From UBA2219 sp964612075 (lineage in GTDB: Bacteria > Desulfobacterota > Deferrimicrobia > Deferrimicrobiales > Deferrimicrobiaceae), in the NCBI GenBank assembly GCA_964612075.1, contig CAZTFC010000006.1, forward strand, positions 10,505 through 74,504: a stretch of 64,000 nucleotides of DNA. The letters are read 5' to 3'. Positions within the stretch are counted from its first letter, which is position 1. Each line of letters opens with the position of its first letter. The notes under the pieces were generated by a model. It saw only the letters and a program-made list of their open reading frames with translations. It ran no database searches and was not told the DNA's origin. Positions 43,784 to 51,678 of the stretch are shown here, piece by piece. The position numbers were made by a program, and so were the translations under genes.

Positions 43784-45196
43784 TTAATCGTTGATTCCCA
43801 CGCCGAGGAAAAATATCCCCGGAGTGGATCGTTGCCTTTGAAGTTGAACCAGCACGCCTGCCGCCGCGTTGATTAGGTCATCGTGTCCTCCGGGACCGTG
43901 GTCGATGCTGTCCTTCCCGCCCCTTGCGGTCCTGCGTTCGAGGCGGACGAGTTGCGATACGAGCCGTTCGCTGTCGAGAAGTTCCACCCGCCCGCTGTTC
44001 AAGACCGGAAGAAGTTCGCCGTATATCTCCGACTTCGACTTCTCCGAGGTCCGATACTCGATCCCTGCTTTTCGGAACTGTTCCCTCGGCCACTCTCCCG
44101 CGTACCGATCGCCAGCGACCTCGCGGATCCGGTACGTCTTCAGCAGTTCCGCGAACTCGGCGACCACCGCCTCCGGACTGAAGGGAGGTTTCCGTTCCCG
44201 AACGGCGTCGAGGATCGCCGTACCCTTCTCCGAGTGACCGATCGCCAGGGTGAAAGAGTCCTGCCCTCCCCCGGACGGATCGACGAACGCCGAATAGGAG
44301 ATGCCCGAGAGCGGGGGTAACTCGTAACGGCCCGGAACGACCACGGCCTCGACGGCCTCCTGCGCGACGAACGCTTCGAGGTCGGACCGGAACTCGGCTC
44401 CATACTCCGCCGCCGCGACCGCTGCGTCCTGAAGATAGGCGCGGTCGATCACTTTTTGCAGAACCAGAGGATTCATGTCCCGAGTGGAGGCCTTCCAGAC
44501 GAGCACGTCTGAGTCGTCCTTCCCGTAGTGTTCCTTGTAGGTCTGGTACATGACGCCCCGCCGGGAATACGGGGACCCGATCGCGATGAGCATCGCCCCC
44601 GGAACCGTCGCCATCGCAGGGCGGATCGCGTTCAGGATTTCCTCGTCCGGGTTCGCGGACTCGTCCGACCGCCAATAGGCAACCTCGTCGAGAAGAGCCG
44701 CGACGACCGTCCTTCCCCGGACGGCCCGGAAGGAGGCCGTATGCACCTCGATGGAGATTCCGTTCGTCAGGTGGATGTCCTCCTCCGTCCGCCGCTCGAT
44801 CAGGGCCGCGAGCATCGGCACGGATTCGAGGAACGCGACGACGTACCGCATCAAAACCTTTGCCTGCCCACGGTCGCATGCGATCAGCATGACGATCCCC
44901 CGCTCCCCCGGAGCGAGGATGTCCCGGTAGGAACGAAAGCACGCGAGGAATACCCCGATCAACGCGGAGATCCGGGACTTCCCGCCACGACGCCCGACGA
45001 TGAACCACGCCTCTCTGGATTGCGCCGCTGGAGGCGTCTCCCTGCCTGTGTGCTTAATGAACTTGGTGACATCCGACTCCTCCATCGGCAATCCGAAAAC
45101 CGCCTGCAGAGCGACAATCCACGCCTTCCACGAGGTCAAGTCGCTAAAGAACCGACCGAACAGGTTCGGGTCGAGGATCGTGTCGATGATGTTCAC
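43784..45196 (-). CDS. Phage terminase large subunit
   Basis: A 470-residue packaging motor. ATPase half: Walker A GRRGGKSRISAL, Walker B VVAALLDEVAYW, coupling motif IGSPYSRRG. Nuclease half: Asp in AFVDPSGGGQDSFTLAIGH, Asp in VAGDRYAGEWP, and HDDLINAAAGVL. All catalytic motifs are intact, so the element can probably direct packaging of its own DNA into a helper's heads. The GTG start overlaps the small-subunit gene (GTGA). Confidence 0.92.
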   Translation of the reverse strand: MNIIDTILDPNLFGRFFSDLTSWKAWIVALQAVFGLPMEESDVTKFIKHTGRETPPAAQSREAWFIVGRRGGKSRISALIGVFLACFRSYRDILAPGERGIVMLIACDRGQAKVLMRYVVAFLESVPMLAALIERRTEEDIHLTNGISIEVHTASFRAVRGRTVVAALLDEVAYWRSDESANPDEEILNAIRPAMATVPGAMLIAIGSPYSRRGVMYQTYKEHYGKDDSDVLVWKASTRDMNPLVLQKVIDRAYLQDAAVAAAEYGAEFRSDLEAFVAQEAVEAVVVPGRYELPPLSGISYSAFVDPSGGGQDSFTLAIGHSEKGTAILDAVRERKPPFSPEAVVAEFAELLKTYRIREVAGDRYAGEWPREQFRKAGIEYRTSEKSKSEIYGELLPVLNSGRVELLDSERLVSQLVRLERRTARGGKDSIDHGPGGHDDLINAAAGVLVQLQRQRSTPGIFFLGVGIND

Positions 45197-45762
45197 TCGC
45201 CGCTCCCGTTGTCCGGATTCTTCTTCCGCCGCTTCCCCTCGATGTAGGACTGAAGGTCCACCGTCCGAGGAGGTCTCTTCCCGGCGAGGTCGTACAGGAG
45301 GACGACGGTCCGCTCGACCGCGTTCATGTACCCCATAAAGCCCGTCTCGACGATCGGCAGGAGTTTCCCGTCCGCAACGATGGACGTCTGCCGGTCGATC
45401 CACGCCGAGATGGACCGGACGATCGCCAACTTCGCCGCGAGATTCCCCATGAGTATCCGTTGCCCCCCGGACAGCGAGCCAAGGTCATCTTCGAGTTCCC
45501 CCAGAATCCGCGCCAGTTCCCGCCCTTGTGAGGTCCGGAGGTCCGTGAACCTCCGCCGGACGACCCGTGACTTCTCCCCATGCTTTAAGTTGGGGCCGGA
45601 AGGGTGCGTTTCCCAATATTTCTTAAGGTTTTCGTGGTTTTTCGAGGACCTCTTGCGCTTCGTCTCGCCCGTGGTCATCGGCAACCGCCTCGAAGAACGC
45701 GCCCCCGGCGCTCCCGGCGTCCCGGTCGGCTCAGTAACCTCTTGAATTTCATCATCTTTCAT
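45193..45762 (-). CDS. Probable terminase small subunit
   Basis: A 189-residue protein with a basic, disordered N-terminus (MTTGETKRKRSSKNHENLKK in its first third) and a helical centre (RELARILGELEDDLGSLSGG). Identified by position directly before, and overlapping, the large subunit, and by general character; no certain HTH is visible. The start at 45762 follows the upstream gene's stop; longer in-frame starts exist at 45798 and 45831. Confidence 0.6.
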   Translation of the reverse strand: MKDDEIQEVTEPTGTPGAPGARSSRRLPMTTGETKRKRSSKNHENLKKYWETHPSGPNLKHGEKSRVVRRRFTDLRTSQGRELARILGELEDDLGSLSGGQRILMGNLAAKLAIVRSISAWIDRQTSIVADGKLLPIVETGFMGYMNAVERTVVLLYDLAGKRPPRTVDLQSYIEGKRRKKNPDNGSGE

Positions 45763-45778
45763 CGGCGCGACCTGCTGA

Positions 45779-46000
45779 TTATGTATCAGGTAATCCATCT
45801 TTTTTACCGGGCTTGGACGCCGCCCGGTCACTGGCGTCCCTTTTTGCGCGATCTTCCCGCCCCTCCCGTTGCCAGTGATAGGGGCAACAATGGTCCTTGC
45901 AGACCGCGATCGGCTCTTTCTGCATGCGGCAGTTCAGGGTGATGCAGGGATTCGGTTCGGTCATGTCGGTCCTATCGGTCGTGTCCTTCATGTCGGTCAT
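45779..46000 (-). CDS. Small Cys-rich protein
   Basis: A 73-residue protein with a Thr/Asp repeat start (MTDMKDTTDRTDMTEPNPC), a compact C-x4-C-x8-C-x3-CC-x2-H metal-binding-like cluster and a basic tail. AAGGAGG lies seven bases before the ATG, which overlaps the preceding gene's stop. Similar small zinc-binding proteins are common beside phage packaging genes. Function unknown. Confidence 0.6.
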   Translation of the reverse strand: MTDMKDTTDRTDMTEPNPCITLNCRMQKEPIAVCKDHCCPYHWQREGREDRAKRDASDRAASKPGKKDGLPDT

Positions 46001-46836
46001 ATCGTTGCCTCCTTTCCGAACAACTCATCCACTTCGGCTTTCGGGGCATCGAGAGCCAATAGAGTTTGCTTCGCCGATGCAACGGGGATTTCCCCGGCAT
46101 CAACCCCCCGTTGCAACTCAGGGATGAAATCGCGCCAGTCCATTCGTTTCTTAAACGACGGGGTTGACTTGCCGTTCCCGCCGTTGCCCTTCGGGTGAGA
46201 TGGCGAAGCGGGCGGCCCCCAAAGGCCAGCCCGCGCTCCGCCGCCTACGTTCAGCGTTGGCATCTCTTCGCGGCTTGGTTCTTTTACTTCTTCTTTTTCT
46301 TTTTTTGGTATTGGTATTGGTTCTGGTATTGGTTCTTGTTCCGAAACGGTTTCGGAACCCTTGTAAAAGGGTTTATCAAAGGGTTTATCAAGCCCTTTCA
46401 TGAACGGGGCGAGATTGGTGGAGAGGTAATCCACGGACCGACGGTCGGTGGTGAAGCGGATCGCGGCATCGCAGAAGCCCGCCATCAAAGGAGTTTTTGG
46501 CAGTGCCGCGAGATGACGCACAACGTGCTTGGCCTGATTTTCGTTCTGGAGCGGGTCGTACTTTAGGGTGTTGGGAATGAACAGAACGCGGGAATTTTCG
46601 TCGTATAGGATCAGGCCTCCTGCAACCAACTCGCTCCAAGCCGCACGCAAACGTCGAGGTTTCCATCGCAAATCGGCAAGAACGTAACTCTGATCGAGCA
46701 AAAAGATGCCGCTCATGTGCCGGTGCGGACAGGTCAATATGTAAAACCAGAGCAACTTGCCGTCGTCGGACAGGGACAGAAACTTTTCGTCGTTCCACAC
46801 CCGAACGTAGATCGCTTTATACCCCCCGCCGCTCAT
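45997..46836 (-). CDS. Phage replication-type protein with N-terminal winged helix
   Basis: A 279-residue protein. The N-terminal ~100 residues (YVRVWNDEKFLSLSDDGKLL, LRAAWSELVAGGLILYDENS) look like the winged-helix head of phage replication or primosome proteins. The middle holds a Glu/Pro/Lys low-complexity stretch (EPIPEPIPIPKKEKEEVKEP) encoded by a GGTATTGGTTCT-like tandem repeat at about 46306-46350. The C-terminus is basic. Its place after two HTH genes suits an initiator or DnaT/DnaD-like loader. GGAGG is upstream. Confidence 0.65.
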   Translation of the reverse strand: MSGGGYKAIYVRVWNDEKFLSLSDDGKLLWFYILTCPHRHMSGIFLLDQSYVLADLRWKPRRLRAAWSELVAGGLILYDENSRVLFIPNTLKYDPLQNENQAKHVVRHLAALPKTPLMAGFCDAAIRFTTDRRSVDYLSTNLAPFMKGLDKPFDKPFYKGSETVSEQEPIPEPIPIPKKEKEEVKEPSREEMPTLNVGGGARAGLWGPPASPSHPKGNGGNGKSTPSFKKRMDWRDFIPELQRGVDAGEIPVASAKQTLLALDAPKAEVDELFGKEATI

Positions 46837-46852
46837 CTCCCTGTAACCTCCT

Positions 46853-47116
46853 TCACAGCCTGCCTTGCGATTTCATCGAGGCTTTCCGGCTCCTCCGCTC
46901 GTGGTGTAAGACTTCACGAACGATCTCATCTACGTTCAGGGGTTCCACGACGAACCGTTGCATGAAGTTATCAATGGATTCGCGATCAAGCAGTATTCCG
47001 GCGGAAGGAGGGTGGATGTGTTTAATGTTCGGCAGGAGGTGCCTACGCACCCACTTTACGCTTCGGTTGCCGCAATACTTGCCGGCCTCTGCCAATGTTA
47101 GGTAAGGGCCGGTCAC
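46853..47116 (-). CDS. Helix-turn-helix DNA-binding protein (excisionase/MerR-like)
   Basis: An 87-residue protein beginning MTGPYLTLAEAGKYCG with SVKWVRRHLLP, the pattern of the winged HTH found in phage AlpA/Xis-like factors. The GTG start overlaps the XRE gene stop (GTGA). It could be the recombination-directionality factor or a replication activator. Confidence 0.6.
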   Translation of the reverse strand: MTGPYLTLAEAGKYCGNRSVKWVRRHLLPNIKHIHPPSAGILLDRESIDNFMQRFVVEPLNVDEIVREVLHHERRSRKASMKSQGRL

Positions 47117-47328
47117 CGCCGATCCTTTTTCGGAGATTCGAAGATCGTCGTTACCGGAACACGGAGAACATCGGCGATCCGTTGCGCCTCATCCGGTGTT
47201 GCCGAACGCCGTCCTCTTTCGATCTGGGATAGGCGGGTTTGGTTGATCCCCACCTCGATGGCAAGATCGGTTTGTGACAAGAGCCGCTGGTGCCGGATTC
47301 GCGCGAGGGCTGAAGGTATGTTCCGCAT
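47113..47328 (-). CDS. XRE-family (Cro/CI-like) repressor
   Basis: A 71-residue single HTH_3 domain: LLSQTDLAIEVGINQTRLSQ, then IERGRRSATPDEAQRIADVL. GGAGGG lies just upstream of the ATG. Short, without a dimer or cleavage domain, so it is more Cro-like than CI-like. It heads the minus-strand replication/packaging operon and is the likeliest controller of the element. Confidence 0.85.
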   Translation of the reverse strand: MRNIPSALARIRHQRLLSQTDLAIEVGINQTRLSQIERGRRSATPDEAQRIADVLRVPVTTIFESPKKDRR

Positions 47329-47419
47329 TGTCCCTCCATGGATCTATCTTTCGAGGGACAGCGTCTTACACCTCTACGGCGCTGACAAATTCTAAAAAAT
47401 GAAAATATTGAACGTTGGT

Positions 47420-47968
47420 TTATCGGTGGGTTGGGGGCATCGTTTTCTTACACAACTCGTAGTACCGGCGGGCTGTCGCGGCCGATACTCCGAACATCTT
47501 CCCGGCCAACTGGAACGTTTCAACGGTAAGAGGTGCCCCTTCTTTCCTGCGCCTGCAAATTTCGTCGTAGACCGGCAGCGCCTTGAGGATCCGATCCTGC
47601 TCAGCGCCGATGTGTGCTCCCTTCCGCCTCCCTAAACCGAACGCCTCATCCAACGTTCGAACCTCGAGGCAGGTGTATCTCAGGTACGCTTCCCTCAATT
47701 CGCCATAAGCCCAATCCGGCAACCGGACATTCCACTCGGCGCATCGCAAGATGGTGCGGAACAGTTCCACGCGGTCCCCTGCAAGGAAGCCGCGCCGGGA
47801 CGATTTCAAATCGCTCGCGATGAGGTCGCGCACTTTGAGCGATTCGCCCTCATCCTTCTTGGTGCGCGACGGTGCGCTCCGCGTCGGCTTGGTCGGCTGT
47901 ACGCTCGCCTTCTTGCGCGGGGCGTCATTGGGGGATTTCCGGCTTTGGGTTGATTTGCCCTTCTTCAT
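47420..47968 (-). CDS. Hypothetical regulator-like protein
   Basis: A 182-residue protein: a very basic Ser/Lys/Pro-rich N-terminus (about 1-45), a helical centre (RVELFRTILRCAEWNVRLPD), and a C-terminal segment (PLTVETFQLAGKMFGVSAAT) with the look of an HTH. GGAGG lies six bases before the chosen ATG. Family unknown; DNA binding inferred from composition. Confidence 0.6.
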   Translation of the reverse strand: MKKGKSTQSRKSPNDAPRKKASVQPTKPTRSAPSRTKKDEGESLKVRDLIASDLKSSRRGFLAGDRVELFRTILRCAEWNVRLPDWAYGELREAYLRYTCLEVRTLDEAFGLGRRKGAHIGAEQDRILKALPVYDEICRRRKEGAPLTVETFQLAGKMFGVSAATARRYYELCKKTMPPTHR

Positions 47969-48110
47969 GATCCACCTCCGCTTCGGTGGTCCGCTTGAGG
48001 TGAAGCCGGGGGAAGGCGGTAGCGGTTCCCGCGTTGTCAACTACCGGGATCAGCGGCAGTCTATCCCCCGACAACCGATTCATTTTTTCAGGCGCGTCCT
48101 CCGTTGTCAT
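47925..48110 (-). CDS. Small hypothetical protein (61 aa)
   Basis: ATG at 48110 overlaps the upstream stop (ATGA) and the end runs 44 bp into the next gene. Product MTTEDAPEKMNRLSGDRLPL and following, acidic at the end. The start region carries one copy of a 22-bp direct repeat (48075-48096). Coding is supported only by overlap structure. Confidence 0.4.
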   Translation of the reverse strand: MTTEDAPEKMNRLSGDRLPLIPVVDNAGTATAFPRLHLKRTTEAEVDHEEGQINPKPEIPQ

Positions 48111-48352
48111 ATGACGTCGGATGCGGGCATGGTCCCGCGCGCCATTCCCACGATTTCCGCCGCTGTGCTCCACGGGATCTCCCAAAGGTACACATGCAAC
48201 AGCACGGCCTCTTCGTGCGAGAGCCGTGGATCCTTTGCGCCCCAGCGCAGTACGCCGTCTTCGTCGCGAAGCCTCGCCATAAGGGCTTCCGCCTTGCGTG
48301 TTTCTTCCGGGGTCAGCACGGGCTTTATCTTCATGCCTTCTTCCTCAGCCAT
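48107..48352 (-). CDS. Small phage-type protein (81 aa)
   Basis: An 81-residue helical protein (LTPEETRKAEALMARLRDED, HEEAVLLHVYLWEIPWSTAA). The WSTAAEIVGMARGTM end could be a short HTH. First gene of the element's right-hand minus-strand run; ATG 48352 or 48334. No family recognised. Confidence 0.5.
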   Translation of the reverse strand: MAEEEGMKIKPVLTPEETRKAEALMARLRDEDGVLRWGAKDPRLSHEEAVLLHVYLWEIPWSTAAEIVGMARGTMPASDVI

Positions 48353-48476
48353 CCCAGCCGGTTCATTTTTTCAGGCGCGCCAGCGGCGCGTTTGCCGGTT
48401 CATTTTACCCTTTTTTGACCCGTTTTGTCCGACATAAGTGACGCAAAGTGCTGGATTCATTAAGCAAAATACCGCC
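48353..48476. other. Right end of the integrative element, non-coding
   Basis: No gene seen. It holds one full (48358-48379) and one partial (48395-48406) copy of a CCGGTTCATTTT direct repeat, and GGCGCGCCAGCGGCGCGTTT (48374-48393), which is identical to 34283-34302 near the left end. These may be recombinase arm-type sites or leader sequences for the operon; two tiny frames beginning MNR overlap them. Confidence 0.4.
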
Positions 48477-48521
48477 TTCGTAATCAGCAGGTCGTCGGTT
48501 CAATCCCGACCGCCGGCTCCA
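48477..48521 (+). repeat. att site copy 2 (element right boundary)
   Basis: An exact 45-bp copy of the tRNA-Thr 3' end without the 5' half of the tRNA. Defines the right end of the integrative element. Confidence 0.93.
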
Positions 48522-48802
48522 TGTTTTTCCCCCAGCCGTTACACGTGAGGGATTGAACCTGCGCACAATCCCGCTGGCCATGGATGGTCAAATCGGCGAC
48601 AGCCAGGAGGGCTTAGTGCCGCGGGCGCCATGGAGGGCGCAGGAGCGGCTGGCCGCCAGGGATGGCGACGGATCTTGTTGCCCCGGCCGACCGCCGGCTC
48701 CACGCAAAGACAGCGCTTACAGCTTCGCCCCTTTTTCCCGGTCCCTCTTCTGCTCGCGTTCCGATTGCATTCCGACCCTATCCGAAAGCGACCGGTCCCG
48801 GT
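48522..48802. other. Junction region between att copy 2 and gspD
   Basis: No gene. 48543-48587 matches 62670-62714 beyond att copy 3 at 41 of 45 positions, in the same orientation and at nearly the same distance from the att core. Further on are three related CCATGGATGG-like segments (about 48577, 48628 and 48650) and a 15-bp fragment of the tRNA 3' end (48688-48702). Confidence 0.6.
48688..48702 (+). repeat. Partial att fragment
   Basis: CGACCGCCGGCTCCA equals the last 15 bases of the tRNA-Thr gene. It is short enough to be chance, but sits 167 bp beyond a full copy, so it may be the scar of an earlier integration or deletion. Confidence 0.4.
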
Positions 48803-51001
48803 TCATTTAGGCGCCTGCGACCTGTCTTCCGCCGGGTTCGGAACCGGCAGCACCGGGTCCACTTTCAATTGAAATCCTTTCATCTCGCGCATCCGCGCCT
48901 TCAACTGGGCGACCCGTTCCTCGAAGTCCCTGCTGAGCTTCACCCCTTCCTCCACGCTGCGGATCACCCGCGGAGTGATGAATATCAGCAACTCGTTCCG
49001 GCTCACGCTGTCCTCCCTGGACCCGAACAACCAACCGATGATCGGTATCTTGTAGAAGAACGGCAGTCCCGAGCGGTCGAGCGATTTCTTCTCCTTGACC
49101 AGCCCTCCCAGCACGATGCTCTGGTCCTGCGAAGCCACCAGGTTGGTCGTAATGCTGCGCTTGAAGAAGCTCGGGTTCGACCCGCTGACCGAGGAACCCA
49201 GGTTCACGTCGCTCACTTCCTGCTCGATCTCCATCGTAACCAGGCCATCGTCGTTTATGTACGGGGTGAAATTGAGGATGACGCCCACATCGCGGTACTC
49301 AACCGTGGTGGTCGTCACCGGCGGGTTCGTCGCGCTGTTCAGGACCGATGTCGTGATGGGGATCTGATCCACCACGTTGATCTTCGACTTCTTCCCGTTG
49401 GCGGCGATCACGCTCGGAGATGAAAGGATCGAGGCTCTCCCGTCTTCCGCCAACGACTTGAACATCGCTGTAAGCCGGTTCGTCTTGTCGACAACGTAGC
49501 TGAAATTGTTCGCGAGAAACCCCGGATCCAGCTTCGCGGTTTGGCTTACGTCATTATGGGTCTCCGTCCACTGCCAGCTGATCCCGAGCTTCAGGTCGTC
49601 CGACAGGTTCACTTCCCCCACGAGCACCTCGAGGAGGACCTGCTGGGGGTAAACGTCGATCGCCTTCAGGATCCCGAGAGCGTCCGAGTACTCCGAAAGG
49701 CTGGCCCGGATGATCAAGGAATTCGTCGCCTCATCCGGGATGATGTCGAACGGCTTCGAATCCTCTTCCGACTCCCTCTTCCTTTCCCTCGAAGTCGGTC
49801 CGGGGCCTCTCCCCACCACCGTCGAATCCTTTGCCTGAGCAATCGGCTGGGTGGGGAAATTGGAGGACTGCCCCGGAAGCTGGGAAACCACGGGCTTGAA
49901 CTCCGTCTTCCTCATTCCCGTCGAAGAAGCGGTTTTGGATGGATATAAACGTTCTAGGATGGCGGCGATGTCGGTGACTTTCCCATACCGGACCCTATAC
50001 CTGTAGACTGACCGGGCCGAAGACCCGCCCTCCCGATCAAGCTCCCCGATCCACTTCTCCACGTCCGCCATGGTTTTCGAGGAAGCGCTGACGACCAGAA
50101 GGGAATTCAGCCGGGGTATCGGAACGAAATTGATGCCGGAGGGTTTCGCCCCGCTGGCGGAGAAATCCAGTGCCGCGAAGATGTTTTCGAGGTTTTTCGC
50201 CATTTCCTCGGGGTCGAGCGCCTTGAGCCGGAAAAGTTTCATCCCCGCCGACCGGAACACATCGGAATCGAACAGTTCCACCAGTCGGGAAATTTTTTCC
50301 AGGTTTCCTCCCGTGTCCGTCACCAGCAGGATGTTCGAACGGGGAACTTCCACGGCCTCGCTCCCCGCCGAAAGGAACGGCCGGACCACCTTCGCCATCT
50401 CCGCCGCGGAGATGTGTTGCAGCGGGAAGGCGCGCATGGACACCTCGTTTGGACCGCCCTTCGCCGATCCATCCCCCGGCATCGACAGCGGCAGCGGCTC
50501 CATCCTCGCCTCGGCGATCGGGACGATATGGTAGGTGTTCCCCTCCTTTATCGCCGCCGCGCCATTGAGGCGAAGGATGGCGAACAGCAAGTCGAGGGCC
50601 GAGGAAGCCTGCAGCACTCCGTTTGTGTGGACGTTCACGACACCCCGAACGCGCGGGTCGATAAGATAGTTGATGCCGGCATTGGATGCGAGCGTGTGGA
50701 TTACTTCGTAGAGGTCCGCGTTGTTGAATTTCACGAAGAAGCCCCCGGCGGCAGGTGCGGGATGCGGGGGAACCGGGGAAGGCGGCGGGGCGGCCGAAAC
50801 GGGCTTGGCCGCCGGCGCCGCAGGAGGCGGAAGGTCATATGGGGCGCCGGATGGAGCGGTCGATCTCGGCGCTTCCTGGCCCTCGGATTCCGGTCCGTCG
50901 TAGGCCTGCAGCGGTGCGGCTGCCACCGCAACGGAGATCCCCGCCGCCAGCAGCGAAAGAGAGAAGATCGCAGATCGGAATTTCCGGATGAAGGATCTCA
51001 T
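48803..51001 (-). CDS. gspD: Type II secretion outer-membrane secretin GspD
   Basis: A 732-residue secretin. Signal sequence (about 1-35, LLAAGISVAVAAAPLQA), N0 domain (FVKFNNADLYEVIHTLASNA), N1-N3 repeats to about 440 with a Ser/Lys/Glu-rich insert near 380-410, then the secretin core with VEYRDVGVILNFTPYINDDG and GGLVKEKKSLDRSGLPFFYK. It forms the exit channel. No pilotin lipobox is seen. Last gene of the operon; its ATG overlaps the gspC stop. Confidence 0.93.
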   Translation of the reverse strand: MRSFIRKFRSAIFSLSLLAAGISVAVAAAPLQAYDGPESEGQEAPRSTAPSGAPYDLPPPAAPAAKPVSAAPPPSPVPPHPAPAAGGFFVKFNNADLYEVIHTLASNAGINYLIDPRVRGVVNVHTNGVLQASSALDLLFAILRLNGAAAIKEGNTYHIVPIAEARMEPLPLSMPGDGSAKGGPNEVSMRAFPLQHISAAEMAKVVRPFLSAGSEAVEVPRSNILLVTDTGGNLEKISRLVELFDSDVFRSAGMKLFRLKALDPEEMAKNLENIFAALDFSASGAKPSGINFVPIPRLNSLLVVSASSKTMADVEKWIGELDREGGSSARSVYRYRVRYGKVTDIAAILERLYPSKTASSTGMRKTEFKPVVSQLPGQSSNFPTQPIAQAKDSTVVGRGPGPTSRERKRESEEDSKPFDIIPDEATNSLIIRASLSEYSDALGILKAIDVYPQQVLLEVLVGEVNLSDDLKLGISWQWTETHNDVSQTAKLDPGFLANNFSYVVDKTNRLTAMFKSLAEDGRASILSSPSVIAANGKKSKINVVDQIPITTSVLNSATNPPVTTTTVEYRDVGVILNFTPYINDDGLVTMEIEQEVSDVNLGSSVSGSNPSFFKRSITTNLVASQDQSIVLGGLVKEKKSLDRSGLPFFYKIPIIGWLFGSREDSVSRNELLIFITPRVIRSVEEGVKLSRDFEERVAQLKARMREMKGFQLKVDPVLPVPNPAEDRSQAPK

Positions 51002-51678
51002 TTATTCTCTCCCTGATCCTCTCTTTTATCGATTGGCTGGATCCGTGCCGGAACCCGTCCTTGTCCTGCAGCCCCCGCCGGAAGAGGGGGCTTCGGCGGA
51101 ATATGCATGGTCGGTGCCGGACGATATGCTCCCCCCTTCGAAGGCGCGTTCCTGAAGACCTCGGTTCGCAATGATCCCCCCTCCGCCGTCGGGGGCCCCG
51201 CGTAGAGCGGCAGTTGAAACTTCCTGCCGTTCGCCGTCAGGGTCATGCCGTCTGTTCGGACTTCTCTCACCTTGAACCCCAGGAGCGAGTCGCCGGCCTT
51301 CAGCTCCCACCGCCCGGGAGCGGGTCCATCCTTTGCGATGACGACACCCTTGAGCTCGCGGCCGAATGTCAGCACTCCGATCAGCGTCAGCCGGGAAAGC
51401 TCCGCACTGACGTCCGGGCCCGCGCCCGCCGTCCCATCGCGGAAGGGCAGCCGGTCCGGCCGGAACAGCGGGCGGGCGGCGACGGCGGTGACCGCGGCGG
51501 CGATTTCCTGCGGAGGAGCCGGCTCCGAGGCCGGCTCGTCCGATCCCGGGAGGCCGGTGGCCGGCGCTCCCGCCGCACCGATGGAAGGCGGCGGCGCGAA
51601 CCACGCATCCTGCGCCTTCCAGCCGAACAGGACGGCAATCGAGCACAGGGCGCCGATGATAAGGACCGCCCTTTTCAT
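50998..51678 (-). CDS. gspC: GspC-like inner-membrane secretion protein
   Basis: A 226-residue protein: one N-terminal membrane helix (AVLIIGALCSIAVLFGW), a Pro/Ala linker, then an HR domain (ARPLFRPDRLPF, LSRLTLIGVLTFGRELKGVV, GDSLLGFKVREV) that in GspC links the inner platform to the secretin N0 domain. No PDZ domain; the tail is Pro-rich. Gene order gspM-gspC-gspD with ATGA overlaps at both ends. Confidence 0.8.
   Translation of the reverse strand: MKRAVLIIGALCSIAVLFGWKAQDAWFAPPPSIGAAGAPATGLPGSDEPASEPAPPQEIAAAVTAVAARPLFRPDRLPFRDGTAGAGPDVSAELSRLTLIGVLTFGRELKGVVIAKDGPAPGRWELKAGDSLLGFKVREVRTDGMTLTANGRKFQLPLYAGPPTAEGGSLRTEVFRNAPSKGGAYRPAPTMHIPPKPPLPAGAAGQGRVPARIQPIDKREDQGENK

Larger units (their letters stand above)
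34212..48521. mobile_element. Integrative element in tRNA-Thr, phage-satellite-like
   Basis: A 14.3-kb element (11.9 kb without its IS21 insertion) bounded by 45-bp att repeats. The integrase lies at the tRNA end, small cargo genes on the plus strand follow, and a minus-strand block carries HTH regulators, a replication-type protein, terminase subunits, prohead protease and a RelA/SpoT-domain gene. No portal, major capsid, tail or lysis gene is seen. This gene set fits a phage-inducible island or a decayed prophage. Base composition is visibly lower in GC than the flanks, above all at 35.6-37.5 kb and 39.9-41.1 kb. Confidence 0.88.

Noticed and set aside
46306..46350. CRISPR-like or regulatory tandem repeat
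   Set aside because: The GGTATTGGTTCT-type repeats encode a Pro/Ile/Glu linker within the replication-type protein; there are no spacers.
48477..48521. Second and third tRNA-Thr genes
   Set aside because: Copies at 48477 and 62608 hold only the 3' part; the acceptor 5' strand and D-arm are missing.
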